Assembly: GCA_030158485.1 (NCBI GenBank)
Contig: JAOASS010000022.1
Coordinates: 1-64,000, forward strand
Length of the DNA stretch: 64,000 nt
Source of the DNA: Pseudobdellovibrionaceae bacterium
GTDB taxonomy: Bacteria > Bdellovibrionota > Bdellovibrionia > Bdellovibrionales > Bdellovibrionaceae
Reading direction: 5' to 3'
This document shows, piece by piece, positions 28,658 to 38,193 of this stretch; positions within the stretch are counted from its first letter, which is position 1, and each line of letters starts with the position of its first letter. The notes under the pieces are model-generated. The model saw nothing but the letters and a program-made list of their open reading frames with translations. It made no database searches and was not told the DNA's origin. The position numbers and the translations under genes were made by a program.

Positions 28658-29031
28658 GACAAATTTTTAGCTATAAAAGCCAAAAAATATCCTATGTATC
28701 GGAATGGATTCAAGGCACGCTTTGGCTTCATGTAGGTGGCAAAACCTTTACTTTTGAATCTTCACAAGTCGCTAAGAAAAGTCGAAAAGGTCATATAGGT
28801 CTCGCGCATAATAAAATTATCGCCCCTATGCCTGGTAAAATCACAAAAGTTCTAGTTGTAGAAGGCCAGGTTGTTGAAAAAGGACAAGCTGTTGTTGTGA
28901 TGGAAGCAATGAAAATGGAATATACTTTAAAGACTGAGTTGGCAGGCCCTGTTGAAAAAGTGAAAATAATTGTCGGTTCACAAGTTTCTTTAGGCGATAT
29001 TTTAGTTCAAATTAATCAGGAGCCTAAATGA
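28654..29031 (+). CDS. Biotin carboxyl carrier protein of the methylcrotonyl-CoA carboxylase
   Basis: 125 aa. The C-terminal 75 residues are a biotinyl domain with the EAMKM biotinylation motif and the PMPGKI strand. The N-terminal 50 residues may correspond to part of the BT linker that, in fused alpha chains, docks the beta subunit. ATGA overlaps at both ends tie it to mccA upstream and the lyase gene downstream. Confidence 0.93.
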   Translation: MRQIFSYKSQKISYVSEWIQGTLWLHVGGKTFTFESSQVAKKSRKGHIGLAHNKIIAPMPGKITKVLVVEGQVVEKGQAVVVMEAMKMEYTLKTELAGPVEKVKIIVGSQVSLGDILVQINQEPK

Positions 29032-29960
29032 AGCAAGTGACAATTGTCGAGATGGGTCTGCGGGATGGCCTGCAGAATGAAAAAGTAATTTTATCATTGG
29101 ATCAAAGAATTTATATTCTTCAAGGTCTTGCAAATGCAGGTTTAAAAAGAATTGAAGTAGGCGCCTTTGTCAGGTCTGAAAAAGTACCGCAGATGGCTTT
29201 TACGAAAGAACTCTTGAGTCAAGCTCAAGAGCTTAAAAAGCAAAAAAAAATCTTGAAAGACGTCTATTACTCAGTCTTAGTGCCCAATTTACAAGGTTGG
29301 GAAGATGCAACTCCTTTAAATCCTCATGAAATAGGAATTTTCGCATCTTGTTCCGAAAGTTTTTCACAGAAAAATATTAACTGTTCGATTGATGAAAGCT
29401 TTGAAAGATTCAAGTCTGTCATTGCCTTGGCAAAGAAAAGAAAAGTTAAAGTGAGAGCTTATTTGTCTGTTTGTTTTGGATGCCCTTTTGAAGGCCCTGT
29501 GTCTGAAAAAAAAGTAGTCGAACTTGCACAAAGAATGTGGGCGATGAAAGTGGATGAGATTTCAATTGGTGACACGATTGGCGTGGCTCATGTCGGGCAA
29601 ATTCGAAGTTTATTCAAAAAACTTAAAAAAAAGATTCCGCTTAAAAAACTCGTGGGGCATTTTCATGATACTCGCGGACAGGCGCTGGCCAATATTTTAG
29701 CAGCCTACGGTGAAGGGGTTAGAACCTTCGATACAAGTCTTGGTGGATTGGGCGGATGTCCTTATGCTCCTGGGTCGACGGGGAATGTTGCAACTGAAGA
29801 TGTTGTGTATATGTTTGAGGGAATGGGAATTTCAACGGGAATTAATTTAGAAAAACTCTTGTCATTAAATCATGAAGTAGAAAGTATGATGGGTAAAATA
29901 CTTCCTTCGAAAGTCTCTCGGGCAGGGCTCTTGAGCCCTCTTGGAGCAGTTATAAAGTGA
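29028..29960 (+). CDS. mvaB: Hydroxymethylglutaryl-CoA lyase
   Basis: Last step of leucine degradation: HMG-CoA to acetoacetate and acetyl-CoA. 310 aa, TIM-barrel with metal-binding MGLRDGLQNE, GHFHDTRGQ, and the family signature GLGGCPYAPGSTGNVATED (catalytic Cys in GGCPYAPG). It overlaps the BCCP gene by 4 bp (ATGA) and closes the operon. Confidence 0.95.
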   Translation: MKQVTIVEMGLRDGLQNEKVILSLDQRIYILQGLANAGLKRIEVGAFVRSEKVPQMAFTKELLSQAQELKKQKKILKDVYYSVLVPNLQGWEDATPLNPHEIGIFASCSESFSQKNINCSIDESFERFKSVIALAKKRKVKVRAYLSVCFGCPFEGPVSEKKVVELAQRMWAMKVDEISIGDTIGVAHVGQIRSLFKKLKKKIPLKKLVGHFHDTRGQALANILAAYGEGVRTFDTSLGGLGGCPYAPGSTGNVATEDVVYMFEGMGISTGINLEKLLSLNHEVESMMGKILPSKVSRAGLLSPLGAVIK

Positions 29961-29988
29961 CGGCCTTCAAATTGCTTAATAATTGCCA

Positions 29989-31311
29989 ATGACCTCGCAA
30001 TTTATCGGAAGTGCTTACTTAACAATCGTTGCATTACTTTTATTAGTATTGGCCCAAGTCGGCCAAAAATCTTTATGTATTAATTCTCAAACAATTGAAA
30101 AAATCACAATGACAGATAACTCGACGGTATTTCGTTGTAGTTCAAAAAAACGAGTACCGTATTCGGCGATGTATATTCAAAATCAGCGTATTTTGGAAAC
30201 AAAAATTATTTCATTTGAATCTTGGTTGATGCAAATATGGAATCTGAAAGTACCAAGAATCTCTTTGATCTTGGTTGACCAGCCACGCGTAACACAAGTT
30301 CATGAAAAAAACATTTTTATTTGGGATCAAAATCTCAAATTGACTCAGCAATTAGAAATTGAAATTTCTAAAAATTTTCTAAGAGTAATGAATCCAGAGT
30401 TTTTCAATAAAAACCAATTAGCCCTTGATAGTATGGCTGATTTTGTTGTCAGAATTTGGTCTTTGAATAAGACACTTTCCTACGGTGGAATTTCAAGTTA
30501 TGTAGGTCACCAGTGGTGGACAGCGTTTTCAGGCTTAACCGTTCAAGATAAATTTTTTTTATTAAGAAATATGCCGACTCTATTAAAGCAAGGATCAATT
30601 CAATCCTTTAATGACCCCGAGACCTCTAGCTATGATCAATTAAATCAGCTCATGCATCTTTTTTCTAAAGAAGTATTATTTTTTTCAAGATTAAACTTAC
30701 AAAATATTTTCGAAAATAGTTCGTTAACCGCTTCTTTTGATTATTTAATTTTAATGACACAAATTCGGTCTGGCTTATTAAATACACTTTCGTCTTTTCA
30801 AAAAAAACAGACATCGTTAAGTTTGGGACTTTGGGATGGAATAACACTTTTTCATATTGGATCGAAAAGCCAGGTTCCGGCAAAATCTTTTAAAAAACTT
30901 AAAGTATCAAATCTTATTTGGGAATCTTGTGATGATTTAGATCTTCAATCCCTACTTTCTATTCCAGCAAACGTGCGAAAAATATTAGTTGTTAGAAACT
31001 GTTCGTTCCAAAATCAGATCAATTATAATCATTATATTAAAAGTGGAATAGCCGGTTTTGCAGCGGCTTATCCTCAGGTTTCGTTTGTCCAGATTGATAT
31101 TCCATCATTGAATATGCGGCGAGACATGGTTGTATTGCAGCAGAAAATTTTTGATCTTATGTCTCAGCAGGCGATGAATAAAAATTCTAAAAATTCATTT
31201 TTTGCTCTTTTCGGATTAGAGCGACTTCATTGGGATGACAAGCTACAAATTTATATACCCAAAGCCCATATAGATGCGATTGAATCATTTCGCATTTTCA
31301 AGATAAACTAA
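29989..31311 (+). CDS. Membrane-anchored or exported protein of unknown function (440 aa)
   Basis: An N-terminal hydrophobic segment (about 7-24) anchors or exports a long chain with no recognised domain. Two Cys follow the helix (CINSQ and FRCSS), a layout loosely like the unknown protein at 2519-4207, though I see no further similarity. I prefer the ATG at 29989 to the TTG at 29983. There is no Shine-Dalgarno sequence, but an AATAAT ends 5 nt before the ATG. Its 3' end overlaps panD on the opposite strand by 14 bp. Confidence 0.7.
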   Translation: MTSQFIGSAYLTIVALLLLVLAQVGQKSLCINSQTIEKITMTDNSTVFRCSSKKRVPYSAMYIQNQRILETKIISFESWLMQIWNLKVPRISLILVDQPRVTQVHEKNIFIWDQNLKLTQQLEIEISKNFLRVMNPEFFNKNQLALDSMADFVVRIWSLNKTLSYGGISSYVGHQWWTAFSGLTVQDKFFLLRNMPTLLKQGSIQSFNDPETSSYDQLNQLMHLFSKEVLFFSRLNLQNIFENSSLTASFDYLILMTQIRSGLLNTLSSFQKKQTSLSLGLWDGITLFHIGSKSQVPAKSFKKLKVSNLIWESCDDLDLQSLLSIPANVRKILVVRNCSFQNQINYNHYIKSGIAGFAAAYPQVSFVQIDIPSLNMRRDMVVLQQKIFDLMSQQAMNKNSKNSFFALFGLERLHWDDKLQIYIPKAHIDAIESFRIFKIN

Positions 31312-31672
31312 AAGCCCTTTCTGGCCTAGATTCTTTAATATTATTTTTTTCATCAACAAAAACAACAACCGGTTGATGTTTTTGCGCCCGTTCTTTTTCA
31401 ATATGTGCATATGATACGATAATGATAATATCGCCTTTTTGAACCAATCTGGCGGCAGCCCCGTTCAAAGTGACTTCCCCTTGTTTTCCTTCGATGACGT
31501 AGGTTGAAAATCGATTTCCATTATTGCAGTTTAAGATATCAACTTTTTCATTTAGAAAAAGTTCTGCAGCTTGAATCAATTCGGGGCCTAATGAAATAGA
31601 CCCTTCGTAGTTAAGATCTGCATCTGTAACGGTAGCGCGGTGAATTTTTGATTTCATCATTTCAAGTAGCAT
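31298..31672 (-). CDS. panD: Aspartate 1-decarboxylase (pyruvoyl enzyme)
   Basis: Makes beta-alanine from aspartate for pantothenate synthesis. The 124-aa proenzyme has [19 protein letters not shown] with the Gly-Ser self-cleavage site, whose Ser becomes the pyruvoyl group, and the [10 protein letters not shown] segment. AAGGA precedes the ATG. It is the last gene of the pantothenate/CoA operon. Confidence 0.95.
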   Translation of the reverse strand: MLLEMMKSKIHRATVTDADLNYEGSISLGPELIQAAELFLNEKVDILNCNNGNRFSTYVIEGKQGEVTLNGAAARLVQKGDIIIIVSYAHIEKERAQKHQPVVVFVDEKNNIKESRPERAFSLS

Positions 31673-31685
31673 ATTTATATTTTCC

Positions 31686-32465
31686 TTATGCGTTCATTTG
31701 TACAGAATAGACTAAACCTTTTAAAACCAAATCAGGCACAATCGCATCAAAAACTTTTTCTTTTTCAAATAACGAAGAAAACCCGCCAGTCCCAACAATA
31801 AGAGGCTTTTTTCCCTCGAAACACTCTTGGCTCAAGCGCTGACTAATTTCTTTAATGGCTCCCAGGTGTCCATAGTAAAGTCCTGCCTGAATACTTTCTA
31901 CTGTGGATTTTCCCAAAGCCTCTTGAGAAGATATGATTTCAACTGTTGGTAATCGTGCTGTTCGACTTTCAAGTGATTCCATAGAGATTTTCATGCCCGG
32001 AATAATAGCTCCACCCAAGTAGTCTTTTTCTTCAGTTAGAACGTCAAGTGTCGTGGCTGTTCCGAGGTCTATGATAATCGCATTTTTTTTAGGATACAGT
32101 TTGGACACAGCAATGGAATTCGATATTCTGTCAGCACCAACTTCAAGAGGGTTGCGATATTTAATGTGAAGACCTGTTTTGACACCCGCTTGTAATACAA
32201 AAGGATTTATTCCGAAGTATTTTTGGCAAGCGCCTTTAAGTGAATAAATCACATCGGGGACAACCGAGCAAAATGCAATTTGTTTGATATCAGTCGGATT
32301 AAATCCATTTTCTTTTATGACAGATCGTAAAAAGATCCCCACTTCATCGGAAGATGATCCTTGTTTTGAATTTCTTCTGAAGCTTAATAGCATTTTTTCT
32401 GTTTTTTGAATATCAAATACGCCACCATAAATTTGGCTATTTCCCACGTCTAATGTTAAAATCAT
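31686..32465 (-). CDS. coaX: Type III pantothenate kinase
   Basis: First step of CoA synthesis from pantothenate, ATP-dependent. The 259-aa ASKHA-fold protein shows [13 protein letters not shown] (phosphate loop), [10 protein letters not shown] and [11 protein letters not shown] (second phosphate loop with catalytic Asp). CoaX enzymes need a monovalent cation and are not inhibited by CoA. It overlaps coaBC by 4 bp. Confidence 0.95.
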   Translation of the reverse strand: MILTLDVGNSQIYGGVFDIQKTEKMLLSFRRNSKQGSSSDEVGIFLRSVIKENGFNPTDIKQIAFCSVVPDVIYSLKGACQKYFGINPFVLQAGVKTGLHIKYRNPLEVGADRISNSIAVSKLYPKKNAIIIDLGTATTLDVLTEEKDYLGGAIIPGMKISMESLESRTARLPTVEIISSQEALGKSTVESIQAGLYYGHLGAIKEISQRLSQECFEGKKPLIVGTGGFSSLFEKEKVFDAIVPDLVLKGLVYSVQMNA

Positions 32466-33682
32466 AAAAAACCTACTTTCATAATTTCACTAACGAGTTC
32501 ATTAATTCCTATAACTTCTATCTTGTGGTTCTTTTTAAAAATTTTAAATTGGTGGTTTTTGCGATCTTTTTTTGCGTCTATGTCATTATGTACAACTACT
32601 TCGGCATTTGCTTCTTTAATTATTTTTTCCACTTTAGTTAGTATTTGTTCATCAGTTGCTTGGGAGGTTAGCTTGAATGCAATTAGCTTTGTGTTTTTAT
32701 TTCTTGACCAATTTTTTATTTGATTTACGAGCTTGGGATTCTTTTTAAGATTTATAACGAGATCATCGTCCGAAGATATTTTTCCCACAGACTTTTCCAC
32801 AGAAAAGTCGCTTACGGCCGCCGCATGAATGACAAGGTCAAAACTTTCTTCTTGAAGTTGATTTTGTAAAAGTATTGAGAGGCTTGAAAAGCTATCAAAT
32901 TTTTTAACTTGATATAAAAAATTCGTTTTGATTGTAGCTGATTCTGCTAAATCTAGAGTCACATTAAAGCCCAACTCTGACAAAATAGTGGCAATTCTTT
33001 CACCTGTTAATCCCGTACTGGCATTGCCGATATAGCGGACATCATCTAATGGTTCACGCGTTCCCCCTGCAGTTACCAAAATATTTTTTGTTACCTCAAA
33101 AGTAGGGAAGTCTTTCGTTTTTGGTGCAAAAATTGATAGTGAATTTTGAATTTCTTCAAATAAAAGATCAGGCTCTAAAAGTTTTCCATATCCCGTTTCT
33201 CCGCAGGCTAAAACACCTGAAGCTGATTCCAGAATTTTAATCCCAAAAGTATTTAGCTTTTTTATAGAATTTTGTGTGATGGGGTGAAGGTACATGGCCG
33301 TATTCATAGCTGGGGCAATCAGAAATGGTTTTTTAAATTCGTGAGCTAGAAAAAGAGTTGTGAGTAAATCATCCCCGGTTCCATGTGCGATTCGATTAAT
33401 AAAGTGGGCCGTGGCGGGGACAGCTATTATGATATCAGCCCATCTTTCAAGCTGAATATGTTCCATGGCAGACCCTTTTTTCCAAAGATCAGTATGAACA
33501 GGGTTTCCAATTAGGCCTTCTATTGTTGTTTCACCAACGAATTGAAGAGCCGAAGCGCTAGCGGCGACTTTCACTTCGAAGTTATTTTTGACTAGCATTG
33601 AAAGCAAACTGCAAGCTTTGTAACAAGCAATAGAGCCCGACATGAGTATCAATACTTTTGGTTTCTGATTAGATTTTAACAT
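32462..33682 (-). CDS. coaBC: Phosphopantothenoylcysteine synthetase/decarboxylase
   Basis: Bifunctional CoA-pathway enzyme (406 aa). The CoaC flavoprotein half (1-185) includes GSIACYKA, an active-site His in [11 protein letters not shown] and [11 protein letters not shown]. The CoaB half (from about 205) starts [20 protein letters not shown] with dinucleotide-like CTP binding. It sits between panC (14-bp overlap) and coaX (4-bp overlap). Confidence 0.95.
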   Translation of the reverse strand: MLKSNQKPKVLILMSGSIACYKACSLLSMLVKNNFEVKVAASASALQFVGETTIEGLIGNPVHTDLWKKGSAMEHIQLERWADIIIAVPATAHFINRIAHGTGDDLLTTLFLAHEFKKPFLIAPAMNTAMYLHPITQNSIKKLNTFGIKILESASGVLACGETGYGKLLEPDLLFEEIQNSLSIFAPKTKDFPTFEVTKNILVTAGGTREPLDDVRYIGNASTGLTGERIATILSELGFNVTLDLAESATIKTNFLYQVKKFDSFSSLSILLQNQLQEESFDLVIHAAAVSDFSVEKSVGKISSDDDLVINLKKNPKLVNQIKNWSRNKNTKLIAFKLTSQATDEQILTKVEKIIKEANAEVVVHNDIDAKKDRKNHQFKIFKKNHKIEVIGINELVSEIMKVGFL

Positions 33683-34430
33683 TATCTATCAACCTTATGG
33701 GGCCTAAGTAAGCGGCGGCGTACCTTCTGCCATTAATGTCTTGAACATAATCAACTTTGAAGCCATTCTTTTCCAAATCAAGACGGGCGTCTTCATCACT
33801 TTTCGCAAGCTTTAAAATTTTATACAAGAGAGGTGCATTTTCTTTTTCTTCTGGCTTTAGCCGTGTATTTCGAGAGCTCAAGGCTAAACCAGTTGGCTCT
33901 CGAACTGTAGGTACTCCTACTATTTGTGTGTCCATGAAAAAAGCCTGCACGAGACCCCGGACAAGTTGTAGTTGCTGATAGTCTTTTTCTCCGAAGTAGG
34001 CGCGAGTTGGCTTAATGATATTAAGAAGTCTCATGACGACAGTGAGCATTCCATCAAAGTGGCCCGGTCGGTGGGTTCCACATAAAGTTTTAGAAAGTTC
34101 ACTTTCAGAGACTTTGTATTTATACTCATCTGGGTAAATTTGTGAGTATTTTGGAAGCCATACGCAGTTAATTGTTTCTTTTTCAGCCATTCGGATATCG
34201 CTTTGAATTGTTGACGGGTATTTTTCTAAATCCTCTGTGTTATCAAATTGGGTTGGATTAACGAAAATGCTGACGATGACATAGTCATTTTCTTTGCGAG
34301 CTTGTTTCATTAACTCAGCATGGCCTGCGTGAAGTGCACCCATGGTAGGAATAAAACCAACAGATTTTTCTTTTAAAACAGCTTTTCTAATACTTTTGAC
34401 TTCATTAATAGTTGTTACAACCTGGGTCAT
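33669..34430 (-). CDS. panC: Pantothenate synthetase
   Basis: Condenses pantoate and beta-alanine with ATP. 253 aa with the nucleotidyltransferase motif TMGALHAGH, VNPTQFDNTEDLEKYP, and RPGHFDGMLTVVMRL, then FGEKDYQQL and VREPTGLALSSRN. Overlaps panB by 4 bp and coaBC by 14 bp. Confidence 0.96.
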   Translation of the reverse strand: MTQVVTTINEVKSIRKAVLKEKSVGFIPTMGALHAGHAELMKQARKENDYVIVSIFVNPTQFDNTEDLEKYPSTIQSDIRMAEKETINCVWLPKYSQIYPDEYKYKVSESELSKTLCGTHRPGHFDGMLTVVMRLLNIIKPTRAYFGEKDYQQLQLVRGLVQAFFMDTQIVGVPTVREPTGLALSSRNTRLKPEEKENAPLLYKILKLAKSDEDARLDLEKNGFKVDYVQDINGRRYAAAYLGPIRLIDNVKI

Positions 34431-35215
34431 GAATAACTCTCTTTTTCTGCAGGAAAATTTCCTTCTATTACATCTTTATGAAAATGATTGAGAGCATTTT
34501 GCACAAGCTCGGCACCATTTAAATAATGGCGCAAAAAAGAAGGTTTAAAATTTTGATTTAGGCCTAACATATCTTGAAGCACTAAAACTTGGCCGTCGAC
34601 AGCCTGTCCAGCGCCAATTCCTATAACGGGAACATGAAGTTCTTCGGCTATTTTTTTAGCTAATGAACTAGGAACACATTCGAGTACAATTGAAAAACAG
34701 CCTGCTTCCTGTAAAGCCAATGCATCTTGAAGAATTTTATCTTGAGCTTTCGCTTCTCGACCTTGAACTTTAAATCCCCCAAGCGTGAATACAGATTGCG
34801 GAGTCAGCCCCAAGTGTCCCATAACAGGGACTCCGGATTGGATCACGTGTTTAATGAGCTGGATATTTCCTTCTGCTCCTTCAAGCTTTAAAGCATGAGA
34901 CCCAGCTTTCATTAACATTTCAACTGCGGCCATATTGGAATCTAAAGATTTTCTATAGCTCATAAAAGGCATGTCACCGATTAAAAGTTTTTTTGTCAGA
35001 CTTTTTGAAACTGCCTTTATGTGAGCTGCCATCATGTCTACTGAAATACTGAGTGTGGTTTTTTCACCGTGCATGACCATGTTTGCCGAGTCACCGACCA
35101 ATATGGCATCAATTGTCGTTTGATCGATCAGTTTTGCAAATGTGGAATCATAGCAAGTGATCATTGATATTTTTTCACCTTTTGATTTTTTAGAAACGAA
35201 ATCAGGAATTGTCAT
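34427..35215 (-). CDS. panB: 3-methyl-2-oxobutanoate hydroxymethyltransferase
   Basis: Makes ketopantoate from ketoisovalerate and methylene-THF. 262-aa TIM barrel with MITCYDSTFAKL, VGDSANMVMHG (metal Asp) and GHLGLTPQSV. It lies between the DUF2520 protein gene (14-bp overlap) and panC. Confidence 0.96.
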   Translation of the reverse strand: MTIPDFVSKKSKGEKISMITCYDSTFAKLIDQTTIDAILVGDSANMVMHGEKTTLSISVDMMAAHIKAVSKSLTKKLLIGDMPFMSYRKSLDSNMAAVEMLMKAGSHALKLEGAEGNIQLIKHVIQSGVPVMGHLGLTPQSVFTLGGFKVQGREAKAQDKILQDALALQEAGCFSIVLECVPSSLAKKIAEELHVPVIGIGAGQAVDGQVLVLQDMLGLNQNFKPSFLRHYLNGAELVQNALNHFHKDVIEGNFPAEKESYS

Positions 35216-35924
35216 AAGAGCCTTCTTTCAAAATTTCATAAACTTGGCGTAAAGAATCTGACTTCGATGACAACGCAAGTAGATTTTGAGATATCGTATT
35301 TTGATCATTTCGTATCCACGGACCAGTCAAAGCTTTTGAGCCATACAATATATAATTTTCTGTTATTTTTTGAACATAAGAATTGAAAGCACTTTTTGGA
35401 ACACCCATTCCGGAAAGTATTTTTTCAGATTCAACCCAAAGAGTTTGCGCACCAGCAGCACTTAAAACACACAAAGCATGATACAGAGCTTTATCTTTTG
35501 GCTTTATTTGAAAGCTTGGATTTGTCAGTTGTGGAAAAATTTCTTGTAAGTTTTTGATAGGGGTAACGCCGAATGGGATCTTTTTGTAATTTTCTAAATC
35601 ATAAAGATTTTTTCCAAATGTCATGAGTGGGTGACAAGAAATAAGTCTTTCTGAATGATGGGCACCTGAAAAGTGAATTACTTGAAGGCTGTGGTCGGCT
35701 AGATGTTGTTGATAAAAAGCATCTAAGGCGTCATCAGAAATAGCAAGTAAGACAATAGGTTTATCGGCAATATACTGATGTAAAATTGAAACTGATTCGG
35801 TTCGATTCCAAGTTTTAAATTTGATTGAAATGTGTGAAAAATAATAAGCCAGATGAGTCGCTAAGCGTCCAGAGCCTACTAAAAGATAAAAGCCTTGTGG
35901 CTGAATTTTGATATCATTTTTCAT
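35202..35924 (-). CDS. DUF2520/Rossmann-fold oxidoreductase, candidate ketopantoate reductase
   Basis: 240 aa. An N-terminal NAD(P)-binding Rossmann domain (GSGRLATHLAYYF, variant GxGxxA) and a helical C-terminal domain resemble the DUF2520 group, distantly related to 6-phosphogluconate-dehydrogenase-like reductases. It is the first gene of an operon that otherwise holds panB, panC, coaBC, coaX and panD but no panE. A reductase for ketopantoate is exactly the missing step, so that role is inferred from position and fold. Alternative ketopantoate reductases (PanG) are known elsewhere; whether this belongs to that family I cannot tell. Confidence 0.7.
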   Translation of the reverse strand: MKNDIKIQPQGFYLLVGSGRLATHLAYYFSHISIKFKTWNRTESVSILHQYIADKPIVLLAISDDALDAFYQQHLADHSLQVIHFSGAHHSERLISCHPLMTFGKNLYDLENYKKIPFGVTPIKNLQEIFPQLTNPSFQIKPKDKALYHALCVLSAAGAQTLWVESEKILSGMGVPKSAFNSYVQKITENYILYGSKALTGPWIRNDQNTISQNLLALSSKSDSLRQVYEILKEGSYDNS

Positions 35925-36054
35925 TTTTACGGTACCTGTCCCTTTCGGTGATCAAGTCCAAGCATCCTTTTATGTCTATTCGAAGCATTCGCCAAGATGC
36001 GCAACGTCGCAGCTACTAGACCTTATCTTAAAACGAATGTAAAGCCATTCAACT

Positions 36055-36768
36055 ATGGGAAAATTATATTGGGCGATTGTTATTGTTGTTTTAGTATCGG
36101 GTTTGACGGCTGCAATTTATTTTGGCCTTCAGGGCAAAAGTGTTCCTTTGATCAGGTGGTCTCACTTTGCAAACTCGCAAGAAGTGTCCGAAGCTATTCA
36201 AACTCGAATGAGTCAGGAACTAAAGCCCTACCAAATTTACTTTATTGGTCCTCATCCAAGAAAACCTTTACATGTTGAAGTGGCTGTCAATTTGGCCCAG
36301 TGGTTAGCGCAGCAAAGTCCCAGCATCATCATAGTCGATACAATTATGTCTGAACAAAATCCAGCGATCGGTTCTTTAAAGCCGGATTTAATTCTTGATT
36401 TGGGACAAGAGAAAGAACGTTTTCTTCAAGGTTTGAAAGAATTAGGCCAAGATAAAAAAGTGATCGTAATTGCGCCTAATATTTACGTGTCGCACTTTTC
36501 ACCTCAGGCCCCAGTTTCTCAAATGAGGGATCAGTTAAAAAACTTCGTTGTGATGAGCTTCGTCAACTTCCCCAGATCTCGAGAAGAAGAAAAAGATTTT
36601 GAGTTTCCCTGTAGAACGTCTGAAAGTTCCGCATCTCAATTAGATTGGGGTTGTTTTATTTTGGGCCAATCAAGAAAATTTTACGTTAAAAAAGAAGTGA
36701 GCGGAAAAGTTCCAGGATTTTTGAATCTTGTTCGCACGGGCGAGTATATGCTTTTCCTTGGCAGATAA
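36055..36768 (+). CDS. Membrane-anchored protein of unknown function (237 aa)
   Basis: An N-terminal helix (about 4-24) leads into an alpha/beta-looking periplasmic domain with alternating hydrophobic strands (SPSIIIVDTIM, PDLILDLG, DKKVIVIAPNIYV) reminiscent of a Rossmann or TIR-like layout. I cannot assign a family. No ribosome site is evident before the ATG. Divergent from the pantothenate operon. Confidence 0.65.
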   Translation: MGKLYWAIVIVVLVSGLTAAIYFGLQGKSVPLIRWSHFANSQEVSEAIQTRMSQELKPYQIYFIGPHPRKPLHVEVAVNLAQWLAQQSPSIIIVDTIMSEQNPAIGSLKPDLILDLGQEKERFLQGLKELGQDKKVIVIAPNIYVSHFSPQAPVSQMRDQLKNFVVMSFVNFPRSREEEKDFEFPCRTSESSASQLDWGCFILGQSRKFYVKKEVSGKVPGFLNLVRTGEYMLFLGR

Positions 36769-36955
36769 AAGAAGCCATCGGTTTTTTGCGCCGCAGTATA
36801 TAATTGCAAAACTGTTAAGAAAGATTTGATCAGTAGACTTGTTCTCTTCCTTGGGGCATTTCAAAACTAAGATCAAGCAAACAATAACAGTTTATACGCA
36901 CTTAAAAGGTACGTATTTCAAAGAGGCTTTCAAAAGCCCGATTCTGGAGGCCATT

Positions 36956-37525
36956 ATGAATTTTGTATCTGCCATTATTTCGTTGTTCGTTTCCATTCAA
37001 GTTTTTGCGGGTATCGGTGAAGACTTCCGTGATTTAAAGAACTCGGCAGTAGATTACCAAGTTGTGGGCGCTGTTTGTGAAGAAGTCGCACGCTTACGTT
37101 TTCAAGAGGAATTTCCAAACAATAAGTATGCTGTGGTAACGGGAGTTGAATATGGTGATGGCAATCGTACAATTGGTGAGCTTGACGTGGTTGTGTTCGA
37201 AAATACGACTCAAAAAGTAGTTCGTGTTGCTGAAGTTAAATGTTGGAAAAATACGCAAGGAGCACTGAAGAAAGCTCGTGATCAAAGACAACGCTTTATT
37301 AGTACGTTACAATCAGGAAAACAAACTTACTTCAAATCTTTGCACTCTGATTACAAATTTAAAAAAGATAATTTTATGGGCACTAAAGAATTTATTGCAG
37401 TTGCTCAAAAAGGATCAAAGTCTTCAGGTTTTGATCGTGAATTGCCTTACGAATTAGACGAACTCATGAAGCTTCGTCAAATGATGATCGAATGCCAACA
37501 AAGTCGCGAGTGCGCTCGTCCGTAA
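36956..37525 (+). CDS. Exported protein with PD-(D/E)XK nuclease-like motif
   Basis: 189 aa with a clear signal peptide (1-19, cleavage near FAG). The mature chain follows the PD-(D/E)XK core order: a helix with Glu42/Glu43 (CEEVARLRF), a strand, then GELDVVVF with Asp77, VRVAEVKCW with Glu93-x-Lys95, and a helix with KKARDQRQRF containing the Gln often seen after the motif. This is the metal-binding pattern of restriction-endonuclease-like nucleases. Function as a secreted DNase is inference. TGGAGG lies 5 nt before the ATG, fixing the start. Confidence 0.72.
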   Translation: MNFVSAIISLFVSIQVFAGIGEDFRDLKNSAVDYQVVGAVCEEVARLRFQEEFPNNKYAVVTGVEYGDGNRTIGELDVVVFENTTQKVVRVAEVKCWKNTQGALKKARDQRQRFISTLQSGKQTYFKSLHSDYKFKKDNFMGTKEFIAVAQKGSKSSGFDRELPYELDELMKLRQMMIECQQSRECARP

Positions 37526-37531
37526 AAAATA

Positions 37532-38059
37532 TCATTGAAAATCTTTTGGCTGACAGTTGGGCAGATCTCTAATGTTAATCAGAGTTTGCCCTAAAGTTCC
37601 TGACTGTACAGTTTTGGCGATCTCATTGCTTTGACCAATCGTGTGCAGTCTTATTGTAAACTTATGTTTTTTCTTAATCGTAGACTTAACTCCTGTTAAC
37701 GTGAGGTAAAGAGTATCTTGGCCATTTCGATTTAATTTAGTAAAATCACGGTCAGTGTAAAACTCGATTACTTTATGGCCTAATGAATCGGCCTGTGAAA
37801 TTTGCTCCATTTTCAGGGAAAAAGTCATGATGGGTCTGTAGCCTTTAATGCTTAAAGAGTTAAAAAGCTCAGCGGTGGTATCTTTTCCTAAAACTGGATC
37901 CAAATTTGGCGTAAAAAGAGCGCAATCCAGCACACCAATTTTAGCTTTATTCCAGTAGATAACATCTGCAGTTTTTTTTTGTTGAACAAAATTCTTTGCC
38001 TGAGCACTGAGTGCGTAGATAAGGCTGCATAATAGGCAGTATAAGATCCACTCTTTCAC
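37532..38059 (-). CDS. Exported protein of unknown function (175 aa)
   Basis: Signal peptide (1-20, ending SAQA-K) and a beta-rich mature domain with two Cys (LDCALF and LPNCQP, the latter near the C-terminus), which could bridge the two ends. No family recognised. A GTG start is chosen because AGAGG lies 5 nt upstream. Convergent with the PD-(D/E)XK-like gene, 6 bp between stops. Confidence 0.68.
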   Translation of the reverse strand: MKEWILYCLLCSLIYALSAQAKNFVQQKKTADVIYWNKAKIGVLDCALFTPNLDPVLGKDTTAELFNSLSIKGYRPIMTFSLKMEQISQADSLGHKVIEFYTDRDFTKLNRNGQDTLYLTLTGVKSTIKKKHKFTIRLHTIGQSNEIAKTVQSGTLGQTLINIRDLPNCQPKDFQ

Positions 38060-38193
38060 AATCACCTCTTTGAAGCTGTGGTAAGACCACCAGATTCTTT
38101 GCAAGGAGATAGCCAAGAAGTGATTCAAATTGAGACGCCGTAGTCGACAATAAGAGATCTGACCTCTTGGTGTCTCAAAATGGACAGAAATTG

